Positions 56,101 through 64,000 of a DNA stretch of 64,000 nt are shown one piece after another; position 1 is the first letter of the stretch, and every line of letters starts with the position of its first letter. The notes beneath the pieces are model-generated. The model saw nothing but the letters and a program-made list of their open reading frames with translations, did no database searches and was not told the DNA's origin. A program made the translations under genes and the position numbers. Source of the stretch: Symbiodinium natans (taxonomy: Eukaryota > Sar > Dinophyceae > Suessiales > Symbiodiniaceae); assembly GCA_905221605.1 (NCBI GenBank), contig CAJNDS010002401.1, positions 1,111,542 to 1,175,541 of the forward strand, read 5' to 3'.

Positions 56101-56228
56101 AACCCATAAACCCATAAACCCTAAACCCTAAACCCTAAACCCTAAACCCTAAACCCTAAACCCGGCAGGCGACGTGGCCAGACTGTGGAGTCCTTCGGAA
56201 AGCGGGAGGACCCTCCGGAATGGGCCGG
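50186..56228 (+). CDS. Chain of short exons, unrecognised basic protein
   Basis: Exons with clean borders: 50186-50266 (PDAQFSYGLRGGADE, AG and GT), 50777-50842 (KTRKAPKRPGAPKISYQ), 51341-~51400 (VSMRWIGHTPSKRNEEP), ~51902-51936 (VVPVRRKAAVDR), 52148-52189 (DLRQYFRQAGLRME), 53102-53149 (PLIPSDVIPEFAYGRK, GC donor), 53368-53406 (VRPSTPIQEAAPK), 54402-~54470, 55039-55074 (VQEALQQLEEAP, GC donor), 55273-~55316 (VYKKQRQVQDQ), 55731-55792 (ASKASEAVARLRRRRLPAGK) and 56169-56228. Adjacent phases agree for several joins, which supports one gene. The recurring F(S/A)YG motif and basic composition recall microtubule-associated flagellar proteins, but this is a weak resemblance and I name no family. Telomere-like arrays fill the introns. 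Confidence 0.42.
50632..50756. repeat. CCCTAAA array
   Basis: It passes from CTAAAGC units to perfect CCCTAAA and ends 20 bp before the exon at 50777. Confidence 0.92.
52025..52125. repeat. CCCTAAA array
   Basis: Fourteen nearly perfect heptamers end about 20 bp before the exon at 52148. Confidence 0.94.
52445..52546. mobile_element. MITE-like foldback element, family C, best copy
   Basis: This 102 bp element has a 21-bp terminal inverted repeat with one mismatch (left GGGGGTTTACGATATTAGGG). Confidence 0.85.
52638..52757. repeat. CCCTAAA array
   Basis: It includes CCCTAA hexamer slips and CCCCAAA variants. Confidence 0.9.
54905..54985. repeat. CCCTAAA array
   Basis: Eleven heptamers lie upstream of the exon at 55039. 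Confidence 0.93.
55486..55700. repeat. CCCTAAA array with AAACCCCCC insert
   Basis: A 9-bp AAACCCCCC run (about 55535-55590) sits inside an otherwise CCCTAAA array before the exon at 55731. Confidence 0.92.
56040..56163. repeat. CCCTAAA array
   Basis: It ends at the acceptor of the exon 56169-56228. TTTAGGG/TTTGGGG at 56252-56335 follows the exon. Confidence 0.93.
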
Positions 56229-56721
56229 GTTCTGATTCAGGGTTAGGGAATGGTAGGGTTTAGGGTTTAGGGTTTGGGGTTTAGGGTTTGGGGTTTGGGG
56301 TTTAGGGTTTGGGGTTTAGGTTAGGGTTTGGGGTGTAAGGCTTCAGTAAATTTAGGGGGACTTTGGCGCAGTCTAGTACGGGGTTTAGCGTGGTTTGGGA
56401 TTCCCGGTTTGGGATTCCGGGTTTGGGGGGGGGGGGGGAGTGATCTTCTTGAGGGCTTGGGGTTCGGGGTTTAGGGTACCAGAGGGTTTGTAGGGTGCAG
56501 TCGTTTGGGACAAGAAGTTGGGGGGCACCCGCCATGGTCGACTTTTTTTGTTTGCTGGGAAGGGTTTTGAGGTGCTGCTCTGGATGAGGTTTCCCTTATA
56601 GCGAACTTAACTTCTGCAAATAGGGTTCCATTGGGTTTGACCCTTAAACCCAAGCTACTCTGGATCCTAAGCATCGCGACGTGCACCCAAGGCTCCATTG
56701 CTCAGTGACCCTTTGTGCAAG

Positions 56722-58194
56722 ATGCCCCTTACGTTAGAGGTGTCCCTGCTCAGCGGTAGGGCGGTTTCACTTGAAGCGGGACCGGATGAGCTGGTGGAGA
56801 CGGTGAGAAGAAGAGCGCAGAAGGCTCTTGCAGTTGGCAGGAGCCGGCTTTTGGTTTGCTCTGGAGATGTTTTGGATGAAGCAGTCGCGCTGGAAGAATC
56901 GGGGTTGCACAACGGCGACAGGCTGACCCTTTTGCAGATGAGCAGCGCTCAAGTTCGCAGCAATCCTCATGCATTTGCTGCGATCTTCGGTGATGGGTCT
57001 GTCGCGACCTGGGGCGATCCTGCTTGTGGTGGCGGCAGCTCGGCTGTGCGAGAACAGCTGTCGGATGTGCAGCAAGTGCAAGGAACCAGAGCCGGTGGTG
57101 CTTGTGTCGGAGCTTTTGCTGCCATTCTGAAGGATGGGTCTGTTGTGACCTGGGGTCATGCTGAGTATGGTGCTGACAGCAGCGCTGTACAAGATCAGCT
57201 GAAGGACGTGCAGCAGATCCAAGCTACCAGCGCGGCTTTTGCTGCCATTCTGGGCGATGGGTCCGTTGTGACCTGGGGCCTTGCTGGCTTTGGTGGCGAC
57301 AGCAGCGCTGTGCAAGATCAGCTGAAAGATGTGCAGCGGATCCAAGCCAACGGCAGGTCTTTTGCGGCCATTCTGAGCGATGGCTCTGTCGTGACCTGGG
57401 GCCACTCTGGCTTTGGTGGTGACACAGGCGCTGTGCAAGATCAGCTGAAGGATGTGCAGCAGATCCAATCAACCAGCGCAGCTTTTGCTGCCATTCTGGG
57501 CGATGGGTCTGTTGTGACCTGGGGCCATGCTGGATATGGTGGCGACAGCAGCGCTGTGCAAGATCAGCTGAAACACGTGCTGAAAATCCAATCTACCAGC
57601 GCGGCTTTTGCTGCCATTTTGAGCGACGGGTCTGTCGTGACCTGGGGACTGGCACGCTCTGGCGGCGACAGCAGTGCTGTGCAAGGTCGTCTGAAGGATG
57701 TGAGGCAGATCCAAGCTACTGCCGTGGCTTTTGCTGCCATTCTGGGCGATCAGTCTGTCGTCACCTGGGGTCAAGTCGCCTTTGGCGGCGACAGTTCTTG
57801 TGTTCAAGGCCAGCTGAAGAACGTGCAGCAGATCCAAGCTAACGGCGCGGCTTTTGCTGGCATTCTGAGCGATGGGTCTGTCGTGACCTGGGGCCCAGAT
57901 GGCTTTGGTGGCGACAGCAGTGCTGTGCAAGGTCGTCTGCGGGACGTGAGGCAGATCCAAGCTACCGATGCCAGTGGTGATTTTGCGGGCGGTGCATTCG
58001 CCGCCATTCTAGGCGAAGGGTTTGTCGTGACCTGGGGCGATGCTAGCTTTGGTGGTGACAGTCGTCGTGTTGAAGGCCAGCTACAGGATGTGCAACAGAT
58101 CCAAGCAAACGGCGCGGCTTTTGCCGCCACTTTGGGCGATGGGTCTGTCGTGACCTGGGGCTCTGCTGGATATAGTCAGCTCAACAACTCGTAG
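56722..58194 (+). CDS. Ubiquitin-like domain + RCC1-like repeat protein, copy 1
   Basis: Intronless frame of 490 codons from the first ATG (MPLTLEVSLLSGRAVSLEAG) to TAG. Residues 1-~73 form a ubiquitin-like beta-grasp segment (strand, loop, helix VETVRRRAQKALAV, then LEESGLHNGDRLTLL). Residues ~85-490 hold ten RCC1-like blades of 40 residues (120 nt) with the core FAAILGDGSVVTWG and tail GGDSSAVQDQLKDVQQIQ; the tenth is cut short. Such repeats are common in dinoflagellate proteins annotated as HERC/UVR8-like, but I see no HECT domain, so an E3 ligase role is not supported. A possible in-frame TTG at 56698 is less likely as the start. The near-identical repeats leave an open antisense frame, which I reject. 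Confidence 0.88.
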   Translation: MPLTLEVSLLSGRAVSLEAGPDELVETVRRRAQKALAVGRSRLLVCSGDVLDEAVALEESGLHNGDRLTLLQMSSAQVRSNPHAFAAIFGDGSVATWGDPACGGGSSAVREQLSDVQQVQGTRAGGACVGAFAAILKDGSVVTWGHAEYGADSSAVQDQLKDVQQIQATSAAFAAILGDGSVVTWGLAGFGGDSSAVQDQLKDVQRIQANGRSFAAILSDGSVVTWGHSGFGGDTGAVQDQLKDVQQIQSTSAAFAAILGDGSVVTWGHAGYGGDSSAVQDQLKHVLKIQSTSAAFAAILSDGSVVTWGLARSGGDSSAVQGRLKDVRQIQATAVAFAAILGDQSVVTWGQVAFGGDSSCVQGQLKNVQQIQANGAAFAGILSDGSVVTWGPDGFGGDSSAVQGRLRDVRQIQATDASGDFAGGAFAAILGEGFVVTWGDASFGGDSRRVEGQLQDVQQIQANGAAFAATLGDGSVVTWGSAGYSQLNNS

Positions 58195-58960
58195 AAGTGG
58201 GAGATGCTGAGCACTGCCTTTGCAGGACGTCAGGAGCTGTCCCTGGAAAGAGAGACCCTCAGGAAATCCTTTGTGTGCAATCCTACGTCTTCGGGTGCAT
58301 ATACCCGTTCATCAAGGGTTTGGCTTCGGGGTTTGTGGCGCGTCATGTGGTGCATTGGACTGGGCGTGAAAGTTTAGGTTCAGGTTTGATCTTGCGGACT
58401 GATTCGTCTGGTTTAAAGCTTAGGGGCACTGAGCAGGGAGAGCGAGTGCTGGAATCAGAAGAAGAAAGGAGGCGGATGAGTCAGTTAAGCACATTCCGGC
58501 ACATTCCGTCATGTCTCGCCTCGGTCGCAAATCCTGCTTCTACAGTGGGCATCCGCCAGGGTAAGCTTTTTCTGGTTTGGAATGGCTTGGGGTTGCTCTA
58601 AACTAAGGGTTTCTTGTAAGACAGTTCCGTGGTTTCGAGCCCCAAAAGCCCTAAACTCATTTCTTGTTTTATGCGTTGCCCTTCCATAGTGACACGTGCT
58701 AAGCTGAGAGTTGCTGAACTCCTCGCAGGCTTTAGCTTGTTTTGAGGATTTAGGGGGTTTAGGCGCAAGTCCTCAGACTTCAAACTCCCCCACCCAAGCC
58801 TCAAGACAGCAATCCCGTTTAGGGTTTAGGGAGTACTCTGCGCAAAACAGAACCATGGAGTTCAGGGGATGTTGGCTCTTGGAACCGCCAGAGGCTGTTT
58901 CATGCTGAGGGCAAATTCGAGGGTTTAGGGTTTAGTGGGGTTTAGGGTTTAGGGTTGGCC
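58195..58960. other. Spacer between tandem RCC1 genes
   Basis: The segment 58400-58560 resembles 61095-61275 downstream of copy 2, so it belongs to the duplicated unit. No gene is supported. Short TTTAGGG runs lie at 58815-58835 and 58920-58955. Confidence 0.55.
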
Positions 58961-59041
58961 CTTAAGCCCAGGATACTCTAGATCCGAAGCAGCGCGCGAC
59001 TCGCACCAAAAGCATCATTGCTCAGTGACCATTGGTACAAG

Positions 59042-60519
59042 ATGCCCTTTACGATTGATGTGTCCCTGCTCAGTGGCAGGGCAGTTTCGCTTGAAGCGGG
59101 ACCGGATGAGCTGGTGGAGACAGTGAGAAGAAAAGCGCAGAAGGCTCTTGCAGTTGGCAGGTGCCGACTGTTGGATTCCTCTGGAGATGCTCTAGATGGA
59201 GCTGCCACGCTTGAAGAATCTGGGTTGCACAACGGCGACAAGCTGACTCTTTTGCATATGAGCAGTTTAAACATTCGCAGCAATAGTTATGCTTTTGCTG
59301 CTATCCTCTTCGATGGGTCTGTTGCGACGTGGGGCGATCCTAATGCTGGTGGCGACAGCAGCGCTGTGCAAGAACAGCTAAAGGATGTGGAGCAGATCCA
59401 AGCTACCAGAGCCAGTTCTAGATTCGGTGCTTTTGCTGCCATTCTGAACGATGGGTCTGTGGTGACCTGGGGTCATGCAGACTATGGTGCCGACAGTGGT
59501 GCTGTGCAAGATCAGCTGAAGGACGTGCAGCAGATCCAAGCTACTTGTGCGGCTTTTGCTGCTATTCTGGGCGATGGGTCCGTGGTGACCTGGGGCCGCG
59601 CTGGAAATGGTGGCGACAGCGGCGCTGTGCAGGATCAGCTGAAACACGTGCAGAAGATCCAATCTACCAGCGCGGCTTTTGCTGCAATTCTGGGCGATGG
59701 GTCTGTTGTGACCTGGGGCCATACTGTCTTCGGTGGCGGCAGCAGTCGTGTTCAAGGCCAGCTAAAGGATGTGCAGCAGATCCAAGCTACTGAAGCGGCT
59801 TTTGCTGCCATTCTGGGCGATGGGTCTGTTGTGACGTGGGGCGACGCTGACATGGGCGGCAACAGCAAGGTCATGCAAGGTCAGCTGAAGGATGTGTGGA
59901 AGATCCAAGCTACCAGTGGGAATTCGCTGCGATTCTGGGCGATGGGTCCGTTGTGACATGGGGCCACGCAGGATATGGTGGCGACAGCGGTGCTGTGCAA
60001 GATCGGTTGAAAGACGTGCAGCAGATCCAAGCTACCTTCGGGGCTTTTGCAGCCATTCTGGGTGATGGGTCTGTCGTAACCTGGGGCGATCATCAATGTG
60101 GTGGCAACAGCAGTGATGTGCAAGATCAGCTGAAGGGCACGCAGCATGTCCAAGGTAGTGCTGGTGCATTTGCTGCTATTCTGGGCGGTGGGTCCGTGGT
60201 GACCTGGGGCAAAGCTAACTTTGGTGGCGACAGCAGTCGAGTTGAAGGCCAGCTAAAGGATGTGCAGCAGATCCAAGCTACTGGAGCGGCTTTTGCTGCC
60301 ATTCTGGGCGATGGATCTGTCGTGCTCTGGGGCTCTGCTGGATATGGTGGCGACAGCCGGGCTGTGCAAAGTCAGCTGACAGATGTGCAGCAGATCCAAG
60401 CTACTGGAGCGGCTTTTGCTGCCATTCTGGGCGATGGGTCTCTTGTGACCTGGGGCCATGACAGGAGAGGTGGCGACAGCGGCGCAGTGCATGCTCGGCT
60501 GCACGGATGTGCAGCATAA
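59042..60519 (+). pseudogene. Ubiquitin-like + RCC1-like repeat gene, copy 2, frameshifted
   Basis: The architecture matches copy 1: ubiquitin-like N-terminus (MPFTIDVSLLSGRAVSLEAG), then ten 40-residue RCC1-like repeats. The frame from 59042 runs through five repeats to about 59920, where one base appears missing before AATTCGCTGCGATTCTGGGC. The first frame then stops at 59956 and repeats 6-10 continue in the next frame. A second slip near 60497 replaces the expected repeat tail with ARLHGCAA and a stop. It is either a young pseudogene or, less likely, contains sequencing errors. The protein it would make is truncated after repeat 5. Confidence 0.82.
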
Positions 60520-60584
60520 TTATATTATTCATATGCGTAATACTATGAATACTGCTAGTATGACGAGTAGTGCTTTACTTTTAG

Positions 60585-60772
60585 AACCCTAAACCCTAAA
60601 CCCTAAACCCTCAACCCTTAAGCTGATGCTCGGCTGCTAGCGATTGAGAACGCGGAGCTTCTGCGGGTGGCCCGCGGTGATGTGAAAGATCTGCACCCGT
60701 AGAAAATTGCATGGGTTTAGGGTTTAGGGTTTAGGGTTTAGGGTTTAGGGTTTAGGGTTTAGGGTTTAGGGG
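60585..60772 (+). CDS. Candidate exon 60623-60702 in a telomere-like sandwich
   Basis: CCCTAAA (60585-60612), then an open stretch after AG at 60623 reading DARLLAIENAELLRVARGDV, then TTTAGGG (60714-60770). The frame may end at TAG (60700-60702) or at a GT before it. Unrecognised. Confidence 0.4.
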
Positions 60773-61264
60773 GGCCCCTAGCCGAAGGCCAATGAGAACC
60801 ATTACATGGTTTGGGGAATTCGGGTTTGGGTTATTTAGGGGTCCATATTGAGCACCTGACTAACACGAGTAGGGGTGGTGGACACACACCACGTTCCCTA
60901 CAGCAATGCTGCAGGATCCCTCCCTAGTTGAAACCTAGGTCCTTGGAAACATATTCCCAGAGAGCCCAATGCTCCTTAATCAAGGATTGAGGCTTTGGGT
61001 TTGAAGGTGCAGTTGAGGGCTTAAAGCGTCCAGCGCGGGCTGAAAGTTTTGGACTAAGCTAAGGTTTTGGCTTTGAAGCTAGCAGTTTGAAAATCTAGGC
61101 TTCGGGGTTTTTTTCTGGCAGCAGTGAGGAGGGCGAGTGGGTGCTGGAACCAGAGGAAATGTCGGGAACCGAGGCAGACCATGCGTTGGTAGGTCAGCCC
61201 CGTACACGTTGACGCAGTCGCTGTCTTTCGTATCAATCGAAAGTTCTGCTTCTACACCTGTATC

Positions 61265-61378
61265 TCCACTGGGCCCTGAGCCCTGAGCCCTGAGCCCTGA
61301 GCCCTGAGCCCTGAACCCTGAACCCTGAACCCTGAACCCTGAACCCGAACCCTAAACCCTAAACCCTAAACCCTAAAG
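61265..61378. repeat. GAGCCCT to GAACCCT to CCCTAAA graded array
   Basis: Heptamers change stepwise in blocks along the array and end at the acceptor of a candidate exon 61381-61430 (RLRLYLAERGTLTVSQ). TTTAGGG at 61459-61508 follows. Confidence 0.9.
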
Positions 61379-61584
61379 AGCCCGGCTCAGGTTGTACCTG
61401 GCAGAGCGCGGAACCCTCACAGTGTCCCAGGAGGCCCCAAGACTCTCAAAAACTTAGAGGTTTAGGGTTTAGGGTTTAGGGTTTAGGGTTTAGGGTTTAG
61501 GGTTCAGGGCTTAAAGCACCTTGCAACACAGTTAAGGTTGCATCTCCTGGGGCGAAATTTGGGCATGCAACCTAGGCGTCGGAA

Positions 61585-61667
61585 TGATTACGAAGAGTAT
61601 TCCCTTACGGTCCCCTTGATAAGTATACGACAAGAACCCCCAAAACCCCATTCTCATCACTACGGCC
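61585..61667. repeat. Dispersed repeat family D, copy 2
   Basis: It contains GTATTCCCTTACGGTCC and aligns with 5891-5970. Confidence 0.5.
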
Positions 61668-61946
61668 CCTAGATATGAGAGCCATGCATGGTAAAGGGCG
61701 GCTTCTGGAAGAATTCGGAGCTTGGTGGGGGTTTCAGGGTGCGCCCAAGCCCGAAACCCTTGAAGAAGCTCCCGGTTCTGAACCTGCCCAAAGCAAGGGC
61801 CCAAGGAGGTGAGCTGATCTTGGTAGGGAGTAGAGAATTCGTGGGCAAGGTGAAAGAGACCTTAGGGCGGAATTCGGGAATCAGAGTATGGTAAAGTAGG
61901 GTTCTTTCTGGGGGTCCTGTTTATCAGGTGCCGTACTATTTTAGGG

Positions 61947-62090
61947 ACCCTAAACCCTAAACCCTAAACCCTAAACCCTAAACCCTAAACCCTAAACCCT
62001 AAACCCTAAACCCTAAACCCTAAACCCTAAACCCTAAACCCTAAACCCTAAACCCTACACTCTACACCCTACACCCTACACCTTAATTCA
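61947..62090. repeat. CCCTAAA array
   Basis: About sixteen perfect heptamers, then CCCTACA variants, upstream of the exon at 62118. Confidence 0.95.
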
Positions 62091-62117
62091 GAGAGCTACT
62101 CATCTGCCTGTAGACAG

Positions 62118-62182
62118 GAGGGCGGCCAGAGGCGGCGCTTGACCATCCCCGAGTTGTACAGCGCCGGCCCCAGACCTCACCG
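62118..62182 (+). CDS. Candidate exon, unrecognised
   Basis: After ACAG and before GTAGGG, the frame reads EGGQRRRLTIPELYSAGPRP. A CCCTAAA array lies upstream and a long TTTAGGG-type array downstream. Confidence 0.45.
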
Positions 62183-62187
62183 GTAGG

Positions 62188-62812
62188 GGTTTTTAGGTGT
62201 TTTTAGGGTTGAGGGTTTAGGGTTTAGGGTGTAGGGTTTAGGGTTTAGGGTTTAGGGTTTTTAGGGTTTAGGGTTAGGGTTTTTAGGGTTTAGGGTTTTT
62301 AGGGTTTAGGGTTTTTAGGGTTTTTGGGGTTTTTAGGGTTTTTAGGGTTTAGGGTTTTTAGGGTTTTTAGGGTTTTTAGGTTTTTTAGGGTTTTTAGGGT
62401 TTTTAGGGTTCTTAGGGTTTTTAGGGTTTTTAGGGTTTTTGGGGTTTTTAGGGTTTTTGGGGTTTTTAGGGTTTTTAGGGTTTTTAGGGTTTTTAGGGTT
62501 TTTAGGGTTTTTAGGGTTCTTAGGGTTTTTAGGGTTTTTAGGGTTTTTAGGGTTTTTAGGGTTTTTAGGGTTTTTAGGGTTTTTAGGTGTTTTTAGGGTT
62601 TTTAGGGTTTTTAGGTGTTTTTAGGGTTTTTAGGGTTTTTAGGGTTTTTAGGGTTTTTAGGGTTTTTAGGGTTTTTAGGGTTTAGGGGTTTTTAGGGTTT
62701 AGTAGGGTTCAGGGTTTTTAGGGTTTAGGGGTTTTAGGGTTTAGTAGGGTTCAGGGTTTTTAGGGGTTCAGGGGTTTAGGGGTTCTGGGGGTTTAGGGTT
62801 TCGGGGCTTAGG
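62188..62812. repeat. TTTAGGG passing into TTTTTAGGG 9-bp array
   Basis: Heptamers (62205-62280) give way to about 40 copies of the 9-mer TTTTTAGGG (62280-62690), then mixed units. The GFLGFLG and RVFRVF frames are artefacts of the 9-bp period. Confidence 0.95.
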
Positions 62813-62814
62813 GT

Positions 62815-63300
62815 TTGTTTACGGTTCGGGGTTTCAGGGATTTGGGGTCTTGGAGGTTTAGATTAGGGTTGCGGCTTTCAAGGGGTTTGGGCTTTCAGGG
62901 TTTATGGCTCCTAGGTTTGTCTTTTTTCAGTTCGTCGGGTTTAGGCTTTAGGTTGATTTATGTAGCACAGCGCCCTCGAAAGAAGGACACCCAAACGGGA
63001 CCCAACCTCTTTTCTCCCGCATCCAAACCCTGTAACGAACCTTCAAAGTTTCATCTTCAGATAGAAGATCCCAAACCCACAGCCCTGCATGAACCTTAGA
63101 AGTACATTTTCATGAGAACGCCCGCCCCCTCAAAAAAGAAGCAAAACAGAGAAGAAAAGAACACATCAACAACAGATAACAATTAAAACCAAATAAGAAA
63201 CGTAGACCCAAAAAGGGCAAACAAAAACGTAAACATCAATCCTTTTCACTTTCCCGATACCGTTTTGAAACGGTGCTGATAAGGGGATCTTCATTGCGCG
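62815..63300. other. No supported gene
   Basis: An open frame at 62815-63099 is stop-poor flank of the array. An A-rich stretch lies at 63125-63235. I see nothing else. Confidence 0.5.
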
Positions 63301-63308
63301 CCGAAAAC

Positions 63309-63667
63309 CCCCCTAAACCCTAAACCCTAAACCCTAAACCCTAAACCCTAAACCCTAAACCCTAAACCCTAAACCCTAAACCCTAAACCCTAAACCCTAA
63401 ACCCTAAACCCTAAACCCTAAACCCTAGGTGATTCCAGTTAAAAAAAAACCCTAAACCCTAAACCCTAAACCCTAAACCCTAAACCCTAAACCCTAAACC
63501 CTAAACCCTAACCCTAAACCCTAAACCCTAAACCCTAAACCCTAAACCCTAAAACCCTAAACACTAAAACCCTAAACCCTAAACCCTAAACCCTAAACCC
63601 TAAACCCTAAACCCTAAACCCTAAACCCTAAACCCTAAACCCTAAACCCTAAACCCTAAACCCTAAA
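63309..63667. repeat. Longest CCCTAAA array
   Basis: Two blocks (63309-63428 and 63449-63667) hold about 48 almost perfect heptamers, split by 20 bp of unique sequence and an A-run. It is internal: unique sequence and a candidate exon follow, so it is not a chromosome end as seen here. Confidence 0.97.
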
Positions 63668-63687
63668 CAACCGGACAGAGCGGCTGA

Positions 63688-63786
63688 GGCAAAGTGCTTT
63701 CGAACCCTGTCCACCTCGACCCGGACTGCTACATGGCCAGCACCCCGAGTGCCCGCCGCAACAGCTCCGGGGATGCGGCGTTCCGT
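63688..63786 (+). CDS. Candidate exon, unrecognised
   Basis: The frame reads KVLSNPVHLDPDCYMASTPS and continues to GDAAF, ending before GTATCC. A CCCTAAA array lies just upstream and a family B element begins 9 bp after the donor. Confidence 0.45.
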
Positions 63787-63794
63787 ATCCATTG

Positions 63795-63915
63795 CTGGGA
63801 GGTTCATTGGGTGCTTGTAACCCCAATTCTAACTGGGCTTATCACCTACTTAGAGGACTTAAGGGGGCTTATAAGTACAGCTGTAGTTGGGGTTTGAAGT
63901 ACCTTGAAACTCCTA
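63795..63915. mobile_element. MITE-like foldback element, family B
   Basis: The left end CTGGGAGGTTCATTGG is inverted at the right as AAGTACCTTGAAACTCC. The interior has the shared AAGGGGGCTTATAAGTA motif. Confidence 0.65.
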
Positions 63916-64000
63916 CTAGAGCTTGCTGTGGGGGTCGGTTCCCACTCTAGTTGGGATGCAAGGTCTTCTCCCACCTGCGGCGGTCTGGCTACACTGTGAC

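Noticed and set aside
56767-57960. Minus-strand frames repeating HILQLILHSAAVATK
   Set aside because: Antisense of the 120-bp RCC1-repeat unit.
62324-62624. RVFRVF and GFLGFLG frames
   Set aside because: Artefacts of the 9-bp TTTTTAGGG period.
63309-63667. Chromosome end (true telomere)
   Set aside because: Unique sequence, a candidate exon and a transposable element follow the array within the window.

Overview
The window looks like nuclear DNA of a dinoflagellate, probably of the Symbiodiniaceae/Suessiales type (inference). Four things point there. Recognisable eukaryotic genes are split into many short exons. Many reconstructed introns start with GC or GA instead of GT, and the exon often resumes with G after AG. 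Nearly every intron is loaded with the telomere-type heptamer TTTAGGG/CCCTAAA. Two proteins carry the 40-residue RCC1-like repeats (core AAILGDGSVVTWG) that are abundant in these algae. Every exon I could assign lies on the + strand, as expected of a unidirectional dinoflagellate gene block. I see no tRNA, rRNA, spliced-leader copy or CRISPR array.

Layout. 0.2-1.0 kb: 3' part of a DAP3/mS29-like mitochondrial ribosomal GTPase gene. 1.6-5.5 kb: a 13-exon tRNA-dihydrouridine synthase (DUS1 type). 5.5-12.7 kb: scattered exons of unrecognised genes and a two-frame ORF at 7.3-7.7 kb. 12.8-16.3 kb: a compound satellite block (TGAATAAA arrays, a CCACCACGG array, 64-76 bp units). 16.5 kb: a cyclic-nucleotide-binding exon. 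16.8-19.06 kb: a complete, compact RPA1 gene with three exons. 19.4-22 kb: more unrecognised exons. 22.7-25.5 kb: low-complexity and TTATTG-rich DNA. 26.7-43.9 kb: one pentatricopeptide-repeat (PPR) gene broken into about 29 very short exons. 45-56.2 kb: a chain of short exons of unrecognised gene(s). 56.7-60.5 kb: a tandem pair of ubiquitin-like + RCC1-repeat genes, the second frameshifted. 60.6-64 kb: isolated exons among the longest telomere-like arrays.

How the parts relate. DAP3/mS29, DUS and PPR proteins act in organelle translation, tRNA modification and organelle RNA processing; RPA1 acts in DNA replication and repair. I see no operon-like functional link beyond shared strand. The most striking structure lies in the introns. 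TTTAGGG tends to follow the 5' splice site and CCCTAAA tends to precede the 3' splice site, so exons sit in CCCTAAA-exon-TTTAGGG sandwiches. Several short inverted-repeat elements (MITE-like), in at least five families, are scattered through the same introns.
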